A DNA stretch of 59,862 nucleotides, from contig JBBHKE010003100.1 of assembly GCA_037447655.1 (NCBI GenBank), positions 9,574-69,435 of the forward strand. The letters are read 5' to 3'. Positions 21,641-32,075 of this stretch are shown here, one piece after another. The notes under the pieces are model-generated. The model was not told the DNA's origin, did no database searches, and saw only the letters and a list, made by a program, of their open reading frames with translations. Positions within the stretch are counted from its first letter, which is position 1; every line of letters starts with the position of its first letter. The position numbers and the translations under genes were made by a program. Source of the stretch: Zygnema cylindricum. Lineage: Eukaryota > Streptophyta > Zygnematophyceae > Zygnematales > Zygnemataceae.

Positions 21641-22369
21641 CTAAGCTTCACTTAATTTAATTACATTCTCGCTGGACCTTATGACTTCTATCCCCAAGAT
21701 GTACCTTACTTCTCCAAGATCTGTAACTTTAAAATGTATGCTAAGGTACTCTTTTAACTTATTGATAACAGACAACGTGTCAGAAATCATTAGGAAGTCA
21801 TCGACATACACAGAAAATATAATTTTGTCCTTTCCCTCTCCTTTCACGTAAACTCCGTAGTCCGAAATTGTATGAACAAAACCATAATTAGTAAGTACCT
21901 TATGAAGACGAAGCACCATGTCCTTGGCGCTTGTTTTAATCCATACAAGGATTTTCGCAGCCGCCATACTTTTCATCCCTTTGAAGGCACACCCTCGGGC
22001 ACCTTCATATATACCTCCTCTTCTAACTCTCCATTTAAAAAGGCCGTTTCTACATCCATTTGATGTATATGCTTATTCCCCGGGCACCTTCATATATACC
22101 TCCTCTTCTAACTCTCCATTTAAAAAGGTCGTTTCTACATCCATTTGATGTATATGCTTATTCCCCGCGGCCGCAATAGCAATTATCATTCTCAAAGAAT
22201 CAAAATTAACAACCGGTGCATAAGTTTCCGAATAATCAACCCCCTCTACTTGTTGAAAGCCTTTACACACCAATCTAGACTTGTATTTTATTATCTCCCC
22301 TGTAGCACCAGTTTTTGTTTTAAATATCAATTTAGCATCAATCGCCTTCTTTCCCTCTGGAAGACTCAC
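21641..22369 (-). pseudogene. Copia A reverse transcriptase with 85-bp duplication
   Basis: Two pieces cover the palm. 22073-22369 encodes AIDAKLIFKTKTGATGEI...GVDYSETYAPVV...[20 protein letters not shown]. 21641-21976 encodes the intact active site YVDD (21797-21808) and LGEVRYILGIEV. An 85-bp tandem duplication (21996-22165) and a frameshift separate them. Confidence 0.87.
21996..22165. repeat. 85-bp tandem duplication in RT of A
   Basis: Units begin CGGGCACCTTCATATATACC at 21996 and 22081 and differ at about one base. The length is not a multiple of three, so the RT frame is lost. Confidence 0.85.
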
Positions 22370-22675
22370 CTCTTCAAAAGTTTTGTTATCGATAATGGAT
22401 TTTTATTCTCTCTCCCACGTCGGTTTCCACTTATCCTCCCAATCCATAGAACTTCCTGCCTCGGCGTAAGATTGGGGATCGCCGGGCATATTCTCGGTCA
22501 ATGATTGCTACAAAATAAATGCCTCCTCCGGGGCGGCCGAAATAAAATAATTGGAATTTTTGACATTTCCACCTTTGCGATCAAATGATAACCGATCCGG
22601 CTTCTTCCCCCTCGTCTCACGTTGACACCTTCGTAATGAAACCTCATTTTCTTTTCCGTTTGCGGATTTTTCAAT

Positions 22676-23786
22676 TTAGGTTTCTTCCTCATGGAAAGAA
22701 GCACTCGGGGATTTAGAACATTTAGATCGGCGAGTGTCCGAAGACATTCGGGATGTTTCATTTCGGATCTCGTCAAAATTAACTAATTCCGGATGAATTT
22801 CGGAATTAGCTTTCCCCCTCTTAATATGGACGACCGGATCCGCCTCATTTTCGGAATCCGAATCATCGAGATGAGGACAAGAGAGAGATTCATTCACTTC
22901 AAGGAAATCATGATTAGAAGATAATTTTTTGGAACGAGAAATATCAATTTTAAGATCCTCATGGAAATTCACACCACGACTCTCTTCAATTACATGACGA
23001 ATCGGATCATTAACCCGGTATAAACTCACTTTGGAGCTATACCCCAAAAAAATTCCTGACCAACTACGAGAAGAAAATTTACCTCGTCGTTTTACCGATT
23101 CGATGTACACGGTCGCACGGCACCCCCAAATTCGCAAATGATGTAGTGCGGGTTTTCGACCATACCAAAGTTCATGAGGAGTTTTATCGCCCGAAATAGA
23201 GGTGAGCCGACGATTGCAAATATAATTGGCGGTTAAGATAGAATCTCCCCACAAATACTCCTTTCTCCCCGATCCATGAATCATCGAGCGCACCATTTTT
23301 TGAAGTGTTCGATTTTTGCTTTCGGATATTCCATTTGATTTCGGTGAGTATAATGCCGTAAATTCTTGTCGGATCCCCCATTTTTTGACAATATGGATCA
23401 AATGCCTTAAACTCCCTACCGTTATCGGATCGGACCGCCTTTAATTTCCGTTCACATTGCCGTTCGACCATAACATGCCACTCTTCAAATTTTGCGGATG
23501 CGTCAGATTTGTTTTTCAGAAGGTATACCCATGTGAACCTTGAGTAATCATCCACAATCACCATCATATATTTATTTCCTCCTAAACTCTCAGAATTAAC
23601 ATCGCCACATAGATCCACGTGAGTTGACCGAAAGTCAAAGTCTTTGGTAGGATGTGGTTTTCGAATTTGACGACCTTGACTGCAACCAATACAACCGTTG
23701 ACTTTCTCGCCTGACGTCAAATCTAAGCCGCGCGCGCAACCGGCTTTGATTATACGTTTCAAATTTTGTTTTGACGTATAGCACAT
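22676..23786 (-). pseudogene. Copia A integrase, one frameshift
   Basis: The N-terminal piece (23184-23786) carries the zinc ligands CIGCSQGRQ, first Asp (THVDLCGDVNSESLGGNKYM) and second Asp (VRSDNGREFKAFD). The C-terminal piece (22676-23401) carries the Glu (YSPKSNGISESKNRTL) and the FLGYSSKVSLYRVND domain. The two overlap in different frames near 23390, so one indel separates an otherwise complete D,D-35-E integrase. Confidence 0.87.
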
Positions 23787-23803
23787 TCGATAGTGCCATA
23801 ATG

Positions 23804-24245
23804 TCAGATCTCCTTTGATTCGGCGATTTGACTAATGATGTCGTCATCATGACTTTTTGACTTTGGACGCCTCCATAAAAGACGACTGTGGAATGCGTCA
23901 GGCACTTCGCCCTCACCGATCGAAACTCCATCACTACGTACAATTTTGATCGTGGAATCTCCCAAGGCGTACACTCTCGCGCCAGATTTTTGGATTTGGG
24001 GTGAGCTCAAAAGATTCACAGAGCCGCCCGAAATATAGAGCACGTTCAAAAGATGTATTTCACAGATTCGTCCAGATCCATTTGGATCTAGTGAAATCAA
24101 GTCAAGTCGTACAGTGCCAACTGTACCAATGGAAATTACTTGGTGACCATCGGCGACCGTAATATTTTTAGGTACAATCAAAGCGTGCATTTCGTCGAAA
24201 AGCGTGCCGTCCGTATGCGAAGCGCGGGAGTCAATGATTCACTCC
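23804..24245 (-). pseudogene. Copia A protease with altered active site
   Basis: Read through, the site is E-stop-IIDSRASHTDGTLFDEM. A Trp codon has become TGA, and the catalytic DSGAS has become DSRAS. The downstream HALIVPKNITVADGHQV and LLNVLYISGGSVNLLSS are standard copia protease and post-protease motifs. Confidence 0.8.
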
Positions 24246-24501
24246 TTGTCGTTTTACACTTCGAAGGACGAAGTTTCGTTTGTGACACTTAGCGTGGAGA
24301 AAATAGTCGGACCTTCGTCCCTCTCATCATTTTCCCCAACGAAGTGTCCATGGCCGCCGAATCGGCCGCCACGTCCACCGCGCCCCCTCTATCAAATCGG
24401 CCAGCACCACGTCCATTAAATCTGCCGTTGCCGACGCCGCAACCGCCACGGCCGCCGCCGCTGTCAGATCTCGCGTAACATTGGGGACTAATATGTCCCC
24501 A

Positions 24502-25782
24502 TTAGTGGCATTGTTTTTCTTTTTCTGGGCAAGAGGAGGACATATGACTAGGTTTATTGCATCGAAAGCAAGTGACAGTAGATTGATCTTGGAAAGAAAG
24601 TTGACCGGGAAACTTTCCCCTCCTTTCGGTGCTTCTTCCCCTTCCCCTAGATCCGCCTCCTCTTCCCCTTCCCCCTCTTCCCCCACGGAGAAAATTTAGA
24701 TCCGCGGGTTCTTCGGAGGATGCGTTCAGAGATCCACCCGAGGCCGAAGCTTTAGGAGGACCTCCGCAATTTCTCTCGGTTGTTTTAAGGTAATTCATGA
24801 TAAATTCATAAGTCGGATTCGTTTGCGCCCAAAGTATTTCTTTAAGATAAGTGAGATTGTTGGGTAATGCATTGATGAGACCGATCACCTTATCCTCCTC
24901 GATAATAATCCGGCCGTTATTCGAGAGTTGCTCCACAATAATATTACATCGCTTGATCGCATCATCAATCGATTCGTTAGACTTTATCTTAAATTGGATA
25001 AAGTCCGTGTAGGCATATTGCCCCTTGTTTTGGAGCCCCTTCTCAAATTGGCTTTCGAGCGCCTTCCAACACTCATGCACCGTATCTCGGATAAGAAAAT
25101 GATCATGCACCGATGAGGTACAAGATTGCATAAGACCGGTGATTGAGGCAAGATTTTTCTTCTTCCAAAGGCGACAAGCCTTCGGATCATCAATCGGCAT
25201 TTTTTCTTCTCCATTCACGATCTTCCAAAGGTGACGGAGGATAAGTTGTGCCTTGATAAATTTATTCCATATTTGATAGTTAGATCCATTAAAGAGGACG
25301 ATCTTCCCCGGCATGGAAGGGATCGGTAACTCGTCATCGGATTCATATTTCAGATCCGAGTCGTTCTCGATCACAAACTTCCCCTTTCGGAGAGCCTCCC
25401 TCAAAAAATCGTCATCCTCGACCCCTCCATCCGAAGCCACCTCAAAAGTATTCAAGATTGGATCCTCCTCCTCTATCTTAAACTTCCCTTTTCGATTGGC
25501 ATCCGTGATCCGTTGATCTACAAGAGTGAGAAAGCCGTCAAATAACTCATTGAGACGATCTTCGGTCAACACCACCCCTTCTTGTTTCTCTTTCTCCTCT
25601 TTTGGAAGTGGGTTGGAGGGAGCACCCTTTTCAAAAGTCTCTCCTTTGAAGCCGAAATCTTTCACACTCTGATATGGAGATGAATCGGCCAGATTCGGTA
25701 GATCCGATAGATCCGGATTAGGAGCCGCAATAGGAGAAGGTGTGGATGAGGACTTCTTCTTCTTTCCCCCCAATGGCGGCAA
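24502..25782 (-). CDS. Copia A Gag polyprotein (open frame)
   Basis: 426 codons are open. A basic start (GGKKKKSS) is followed by an acidic linker (about 40-150). A capsid-like region (VLFNGSNYQIWNKFIKAQL to TYEFIMNYLKTTERNCGG) of the copia Gag/UBN2 type comes next, then an RG-rich stretch and one CCHC knuckle at C405, C408, H413 and C418. Beyond the stop the frame still reads WGHISPQCYAR, the tail of a second knuckle that is deleted. Gag packages element RNA in cytoplasmic particles. The ATG lies 38 bp inside the primer site. Whether the stop is genuine or a mutation is unclear. Confidence 0.8.
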   Translation of the reverse strand: MPPLGGKKKKSSSTPSPIAAPNPDLSDLPNLADSSPYQSVKDFGFKGETFEKGAPSNPLPKEEKEKQEGVVLTEDRLNELFDGFLTLVDQRITDANRKGKFKIEEEDPILNTFEVASDGGVEDDDFLREALRKGKFVIENDSDLKYESDDELPIPSMPGKIVLFNGSNYQIWNKFIKAQLILRHLWKIVNGEEKMPIDDPKACRLWKKKNLASITGLMQSCTSSVHDHFLIRDTVHECWKALESQFEKGLQNKGQYAYTDFIQFKIKSNESIDDAIKRCNIIVEQLSNNGRIIIEEDKVIGLINALPNNLTYLKEILWAQTNPTYEFIMNYLKTTERNCGGPPKASASGGSLNASSEEPADLNFLRGGRGGRGRGGGSRGRGRSTERRGKFPGQLSFQDQSTVTCFRCNKPSHMSSSCPEKEKQCH

Positions 25783-25819
25783 GACTTGCCACCTTGAGAT
25801 CTCTTAATGGAGCAAGCTA

Positions 25820-25831
25820 GCTCCGATACCA
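25820..25831 (-). promoter_or_regulatory. Primer-binding site of A (3' end of initiator Met-tRNA)
   Basis: The minus strand TGGTATCGGAGC matches 11 of 12 bases of the usual plant copia site TGGTATCAGAGC, 2 bp from the LTR. Confidence 0.85.
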
Positions 25832-25833
25832 AT

Positions 25834-25978
25834 TGTTCGATTCACGCAAGGATAGAAGAAAGACAGAATATAATGCGGAAGCGAGAGACAGCAAGAAGAA
25901 GACACACCAGCAAAAGACAAATATGTTTCACCGGAAATTTTCCCCTTACAAAGAATACCTTTACCCCCAAACGACTAA
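25834..25978 (-). repeat. 5' LTR of copia A, truncated
   Basis: It matches the first ~145 bp of the other LTR and stops at ACGACTAA, where a TIR-type element begins. Confidence 0.8.
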
Positions 25979-26226
25979 GGGTGTGTCCCCATGTGCATAA
26001 GTAAGGGTTTTTTCCTGTCGTTTTGCTGTAAAACTTAGCGCCGTACTGTCTAAGTTGCAACCGTACGAAGGAATCGCAAATTTGTAGAGTACAATTTGCG
26101 TCATCCCTGAACTTAGGATGTACGAAAAGTTGTCGTCTTGTGCTTTTCGACCACTTCGACGACAAAAAACGTCATCTTCAACCTTATCTTTAAAACACAT
26201 GCGCGATGTGATTTAAAATTAGGTTT
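25979..26226. mobile_element. Partial TIR element inserted at TAA in the LTR of A
   Basis: It starts GGGTGTGTCCCCATGTG directly after TAA (25976-25978). The same terminus type (GGGCRTGTTCCCATGT) ends the MITE at 49922-50866. The other end is not found; an N gap follows. Confidence 0.55.
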
Positions 26227-26236
26227 NNNNNNNNNN
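26227..26236. other. Assembly gap (10 N)
   Basis: Ten N bases. Confidence 1.
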
Positions 26237-26380
26237 TTAATGTTAGCCACTCCCTCTTCACAAACTGCGTAAGGCATCAGCAGAAAATACCTTCGCAGGT
26301 TTCAGTTTTACAGTACTTCTACTGTGGTAACCTGTCTAGCGGTTTTATTTCCCTCTATACTGCGATACCGTAGTAGCATA

Positions 26381-26488
26381 CACGGTATGCAGTCTTGTTT
26401 TAGACTTTACATACTATTTTCGGACAACGTGGGCGCCGTATGCAGTGTTTTTTTAGACTTTACATACTATTTTCAGTTAACGTGCGCG
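26381..26488. repeat. Tandem duplication of about 54 bp
   Basis: Two units contain TTAGACTTTACATACTATTT followed by TC(G/A)G(A/T)(C/T)AACGTG. The rest of 26237-26504 shows nothing recognisable. Confidence 0.65.
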
Positions 26489-26504
26489 TCGAATCTAGAC
26501 TGAA

Positions 26505-26960
26505 GCATCTTCATGACATTTTGACTTTGGACGCTTCCATAAAAGACGACTACGGAATGCGTCAAACACTTCTCCCTCACCGATTGTAATTCTATTAGGT
26601 CATACAGTTTTGATGATAGAATCTCCCAAGGCATACACGCTCGCGCTAGATCTCTGGATTTGGGGTACGCTCAAAATATTTGCTAAGCCGCCCGGAATAT
26701 AAAGCACGTTCAACAATTGGATCTCAAAGATTCGCTCAAATCCATTTGGATCTAGCGAAATCAGGTCAAGTCATATGGTACCAACTGTACCAATATAAAT
26801 AACTTGACCACTTGTGACGGTAATAATTTTTGGTACGGTCAAAGCATGCATTTCATCAAAAAGTGTACTGTCCGTACATACGTGATGCGAAGCACTGAAG
26901 TCAATGATCCACTCCTTCTCGTTTTGCGTTTCGAATGACATAGATTTGTTGGTGACACTT
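26505..26960 (-). pseudogene. Copia A2 protease region
   Basis: It reads EKEWIIDFSASHH and then TLFDEMHALTVPKIITV. The active site DSGAS is changed to DFSAS. No open frame is kept through the rest. Confidence 0.7.
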
Positions 26961-27307
26961 AGCGTAGAAAAAATAATCGGTACTTCGTCTAGTTCATCAT
27001 TCTCCCCAACGAAGTGGCCATAGCCGCCGAATCGGCCGCCATGTCCACCGCGCGCCCCTCTATCAAATCGACCAACACCACGTCTATTAAATTTGTCGTT
27101 GCCGCTGTCGCCGCCGTGACCGCTGCGGCCGCCGCCGCCGTCAGATCTCGCGTAACATTGGGGAGTAATATGTCCCTATTTCCCTCAATTGTGGCATTGT
27201 TTCTCCTTATCCGGGCATGTGGAGGACATATAACCGGCCTTGTTGTAGCAAAAACAAGTCACTACATATTGGTCTTGGAAAAGAGGTAGGCCGGGAAAGT
27301 TTCCCCT

Positions 27308-28470
27308 CTATTCGTTGCTTCTCCCTTTTCCCCTAGATCCGCCTCCTCTTCCTTTTCCCCCTCTTCCCCCTCGGAGGAAATTTAGATCCGCGGGTTCTTT
27401 GGAGGATGCGTTCAGAGATCCACCCGAGGTCGAAGCTTTAGGAGGACCTCTGCAATTTCTCTCAGTGGTTTTAAGATAATTCACAATAAATTCATAAGTC
27501 GGATTCGTTTGTTTCCAAAGTATTTCTTTAAGGTAAGTAAGATTGTCGGGTAACGCATTGATGAGACCGATCACTTTATCCTCCTCAATAATAATCCGGC
27601 CGGTATTCGAGAGTTGCTCCATAATAACATTATATCGCTTGATCACATCATCAATCGATTCGTTAGACTTTATCTTAAATTGGATACCGTGTAGGCATAT
27701 CGCCCTTTGTTTTGGAGTCCCTTCTCAAATTGGCCTTTGAGCACCTTCCAACACTCATGGGCCATATCTCGGGTAAGAAAATGATCATGCATCGATGAGG
27801 TACAAGATTGCACAAGACCGCTGATTGCGGCAAGATTTTTCTTCTTCCAAAGGCGGCGAGCCTTCGGATCGTCGATCTGCATCTTTTCTTCTCCATTCAC
27901 GATCTTCCAAAGGTGACGAAGGATAAGATGTGGCTTCATATATTTCTTCCTTATTTGATAGTTAGATCCGTTAAAGAGGACAATCTTCCCCGGCATGGAA
28001 GGGATCGGTAACTCGTCATCGGATTCATATTCGAGATCCGAGGCGTTCTCGATCACAAACTTCCCCTTTCGAAGTGCCTCCCTCAAAACATCGTCATCCT
28101 CGACCCCTCCATCCGAAGCGATCTCCAAAGAATCCAAGATAGGATCCTCCTCCACCTTGAATTTCCCCTTTCGATTTGCATCCGAGATCCATTCATCTAC
28201 GAGAGTGAGAAAACCATCAAATAACTCGTTGAGGCGATCTTTGGTTAACACTACCCCTTCCTTCATCTCTTCAACTCCTTTTGGAAGTGGGTTGGAGGGA
28301 GAACCCTTTTCAAAAGTCTCTCCTCCGAAGCCGAAATCTTTCACATTCTGATTTGGAGATGAATCGGCCAAATCTAGCAGATCCGGTAGATCCGGATTAG
28401 GAGCTCCAATAGGAGAAGGTGTGGTTGAGGACTTCTTCTTCTTTCCCCCCATGGCGGCAAGACTTCCCAC
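27308..28470 (-). pseudogene. Copia A2 gag, one frameshift
   Basis: The N-terminal 266 codons (27670-28470) and the following 112 (27308-27646) match Gag of A closely. A 4-nt deletion near 27685 (GGATACCG against GGATAAAGTCCG in A) breaks the frame in the capsid region. Past the end, the second zinc knuckle reads CHN-stop-GK-stop-GHITPQC. Confidence 0.85.
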
Positions 28471-28511
28471 CTTGAGAAATTTTAATAGAGCAAGCTAGCT
28501 CCGATACCACT

Positions 28512-28984
28512 TGTTAAGATAAGCCACAAAAAGACAGAAGAAAGAATGAATGAAGTGGAAAACAAAAGAATGCAAGAAGAAAACACTCCAGCAAAAGACA
28601 AGTATATTTCACCGGAAGTTTTCCCCTTACAAAGATTGATCATTTCCCCAAACGACTAAGACCTAAATACTCCAAATTTCTACCAAAAGGTACTACTCTA
28701 TACACGTCGTACAAAAGTACGCGCGCGAGCCAATCAAAGTAGAGTACAAATGAAACGTCATAGTGTACGCGGTACTATATGAAAATGTAGGACCGCCGTA
28801 CATATAGAAGTACCAAACGAAAATATATACGAATGGCGTACCAAAGCTAAAGTACCACGCACATAAAGCCAAATCAAAACATAATTGAAACTAAACTAAT
28901 CACGCTACGACAATCAACACCACACGCTAACGACATAAATTATAGTACTTCGTTCAACAAACCTGAGACGCCGTTTCACAATGT
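28512..28984 (-). repeat. 5' LTR of copia A2
   Basis: It begins TGTTAAGATAAG and keeps the family motifs through CGCCGTTTCACAATG. The final ATCTAACA is missing. Confidence 0.8.
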
Positions 28985-28992
28985 ACCTTTTT

Positions 28993-29046
28993 AAGTCCTC
29001 CCCCCTTCCCTCTATCTCTCTCTCTCTCCCTCTCTCTCTCTCTCTT
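28993..29046. repeat. CT microsatellite
   Basis: TCTCTCTCCC repeats at the outer edge of the A2 LTR. Confidence 0.85.
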
Positions 29047-30699
29047 TTCAACGAGATTTCTTGATTTTTTTTAGACTCTTTACTTTTTGTCTTACCTGAA
29101 TTACATAAATTTCACCTAAAAAACCCAAAAAAACCTAAAGAATTCAAAGCTCTTATTGATTGGTCAATTGTTTTGACATTTGTTGGAAAGATGAGTTCCA
29201 TGACGTCTTGATTATCATCTCTATAATTTATTTTTTCACGTTTTATGTATGTTATTTTTTTCTGATGTCCCGAGGGTTTACCATTTTCAATGTATTTTTT
29301 TTGCTAACTTTATGCATTTTAATAGAAGAATTTTCAGTTGTTTGATTCTTTTTGTATATCCTTTTGCATTATTGTCATTGGGTGGGCAAGGAATGGTTGC
29401 CATTTTTACCGTTAAGGTTTCCGTTATTATATTTTGCTTGCCAAGCTCTTTGGTCTTGAATTCATATGTTTTTGTATCTTTTTGCGTGAAGAAACTAGTG
29501 GAGGAATTTGGGACAGTGACGAAAAAAAATTCTTTGGGTTTTCCGAGATAGATAGGTAGAAATCAGATGCAAAAAAAGTTCAAGATGAAGTTGAAGGGTA
29601 TTTTACCTGTACAGATGTTCTAGTCAACCACTGTCAAACATGGTCAAGCATGATCAAATATGATCAAACATAGTCAAACATGCTTATCGAACATGGTCAA
29701 ACACACTCAAACATGCTTAAACACAGTCAAACAAACAGCCATAACCGCGACGTTCTTTTATAGAGTGAAGGAGGAGTCTAGGGCTTTTTCTTTTGTTTCA
29801 ATCCACGTCCCATTTGTGGTGACATCAGATAATTTTGTAGACTTGTATAATTTCCTTACGTGTTCATACAATACCTTCTTTCGTTGCACTCTTCTCTCGT
29901 CTCTTTGTTTTCTACTCAAGGGAAGTCCACCCTTCCATCTCTTATCAATTAAAAAATATGAACTCTGTCTTCCAAGTTTCAAAAAAAATCTTTCTCGTCT
30001 CTACTACTATACTGTCCACCTAGTTTTGGGCATTGATCCTGGCTATATTCACAGCATTTGCGATCCTCTATCTACTGACAGAGCATGGACTATTTTTGAA
30101 AACACCTTCAAAAAAAACTATTGGTGGAGAATTCTCCTTTTACGTCAAGATTTCTCTCTTGGTTTTTGGTGCGATTCCAGGCGATTCTCGAGTAACCCAA
30201 TTTGCTTGGTATTGTTTGTGTGTTTATAGGCGAATCGGTATTTTTGGTATAGGCAATTTTTTTGGGAGGGGAATCGTAGCGTGATTTTGTCAGTTTTCCG
30301 TTTGCAGTTTTTTCGTCAGAAAACATGCAAGTGTCCCCCACGTCTTATTGTGCGGTGGACATTTCACACGTGGCAGATTATGATTGGACTGCCACTTAGT
30401 GTGTTAGCGTTAGGCTATTTAGTTGTGTGCATAGGAGTAGACAATTACTATTCACAGAAAGAAAGAGACAAAATAAGAATCCGGCTTTATTAATAGGGAC
30501 AATCGGTCCAATTTGTCTAGCATCAATTGTACTTCTATTTCTTATTATGGGAAGTAACAAATTTGTCAAAAGATACTATGTGTTTGTCGTATCTCTACCC
30601 ACTCTAAACACTGATCAAACTGCGTGGTAGCTTAACCTATCAAATCCTTGTGTAATTCTGCTCCGGATTTGGAAGCTTGTGGCGCTCAGATTTATCTTT
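29047..30699. other. AT-rich sequence, probably including the LTR of copia F
   Basis: No gene is recognised. 29630-29740 is a short minisatellite of CATGGTCAAA units. The 189-codon plus frame at 29660-30229 has no recognised motif. The LTR of F must end at 30729, but its start could not be placed. Confidence 0.45.
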
Positions 30700-30709
30700 G
30701 TCGCTCGTA

Positions 30710-31500
30710 ATGGCCGACCCCATGCATTAGGTTACGGGCCCATCTGGCTCACTTGACTAGTTCAAAGGTGCCAACTATCAGTTATGGAGGTGTATGGCAG
30801 AGGCCGCTCTAGAGGAGAGAAATTGTTTTGCAATTGTACTCCGAATCGAGACACGTCCAAGTGCTATATGCTGCAAACACAACAGATGCACAGAAAAAGA
30901 AAATCAGCGACTGGGATGTGAGAGAAATCCGTAGCAATAACATTTTGATAAAGGGATTATAAGACAACCAACTAAGAAATGTCACGAGACTCAAGACATC
31001 AGTTGAAATCAAGACATCTGTGGAGACTACGCACAAACTTTTAAGGATGACAGCACGCATCAAGTTGGGAAAGACACTAATGACAACAATCTATCAAGAC
31101 AGAATGTTGATGGAGGCTTATACCTCCCATTATGCCAATCTGTTGGCCGAAGCCGATGCCGTTGGCTTCACCTTTCCCAATGACACAAAAATTACCATCC
31201 TCATGCTTTCCCTCTCGGTGGAATACAAACCAATTCTCACCTGGCTGGATTAGAAAGATGTAAACTCATGGAAGTGGAATCAAGTTGTTGAAGCGCTCCT
31301 CAATGACGAGTTCAACACCAAAATCATGACGAGCCGTGAGTCCATTGCCAAAAGCTCCGCGTAGGCTGTAGGCAAAACGGAGAGGAAACACCAGAACCGC
31401 GACACAAAAATAGACGGATAATGTTTTTATTGCGATAAGGCAAGTCATTTCATCTCGGTCTGCCAAAAATACTCTTATGACAAATTACATGGGAAATAGA
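30710..31500 (+). pseudogene. Copia F gag, broken
   Basis: The start ATG (30710) is followed by ADPMH-stop-VTGPSGS, then FKGANYQLWRCMAEAALEE and, from 31020, ETTHKLLRMTARIKLGKTL. A zinc knuckle CFYCDKASHFISVC (C-x2-C-x4-H-x4-C) lies near 31420-31465. At least four stops are present. Confidence 0.8.
30730..30744 (+). promoter_or_regulatory. Primer-binding site of F (anticodon arm of initiator Met-tRNA)
   Basis: GGTTACGGGCCCATC matches 13 of 15 bases of the site in element C (GGTTATGGGCCCACC) and lies at the same point of gag, in the GP(P)S codons. The LTR would end at 30729. Confidence 0.55.
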
Positions 31501-31579
31501 CGAGACAAAACTGAAAAAGAGAAAGGGAAAGGGGAAGGAGATCGTCACCTTACAAGAAATGATGGCGTCCTCCATCGCA

Positions 31580-32008
31580 ACAAGCAATGACCATTGGATG
31601 GTGGACATGGGTGCATCAGAGCACATGTGTTTCAGGCGAGAGTGGTTCTCCAAATTTCGTCAAAACGCTCCTTCGTGAATCTTCATGGGAGACAACCACA
31701 GCACATATGCCACAGGAAAAGGCGACATCAAAATAGAGGCGTTAGTGGATGGCCAAATCCAATCAAGGACCATCAAAAACGTGTTATATGTTCCCTCTTT
31801 CAAAAGAAATTTATATTCTATTCCTCAAGCCAAGGACAATGGCATCACACCAGTTTGGCAAAAGCATGGAAAAATCAAACTTATGCAGGGTGGAGTCACA
31901 ATTGCAGAAGGCGAACAAATGGTAGAAAAAAACCTACCGTGGGAAGTGGAGCCCAAAACCTACAGGTCTTGCACTTCCCGCAAGCACAATTCTCCCAAAA
32001 TCAAGTGA
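31580..32008 (+). pseudogene. Copia F protease
   Basis: WMVDMGASEHMC (DSGAS changed to DMGAS) is followed after a stop/shift by the open frame MGDNHSTYATGKGDIKIEAL...IKNVLYVPSFKRNLYS, the standard copia protease C-terminus. Confidence 0.8.
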
Positions 32009-32075
32009 GGAGAATCCACCTTATATACGATCTGCAAACGGACAGAAACCAAAAACGTCAGTCGAGAAGTTTGAA

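Larger units (their letters stand above)
20412..25978 (-). mobile_element. Ty1/copia retrotransposon A
   Basis: The left (3') LTR is 20412-20824 and the right (5') LTR starts at 25834, cut at 25978 by another insertion. Gag, protease, integrase, RT and RNase H follow in copia order on the minus strand. Gag is open over 426 codons; pol has several lesions. A conventional initiator Met-tRNA primer site lies 2 bp from the LTR. A second copy of the same family (A2) follows at 26505-28985. Confidence 0.9.
26505..28985 (-). mobile_element. Copia A2, second copy of family A, 3' truncated
   Basis: It is collinear with A from the protease region (26505-26960) through Gag to the primer site (28498-28509) and LTR (28512 to about 28984). 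Integrase, RT and RNase H are absent on the left. The LTR lacks its last few bases and runs into a CT tract. Confidence 0.85.

Noticed and set aside
30033-30630. Hydrophobic plus-strand frames that look like membrane segments
   Set aside because: AT-rich DNA gives Phe/Leu/Ile-rich frames; no conserved motif, splice pattern or partner exon was recognised.
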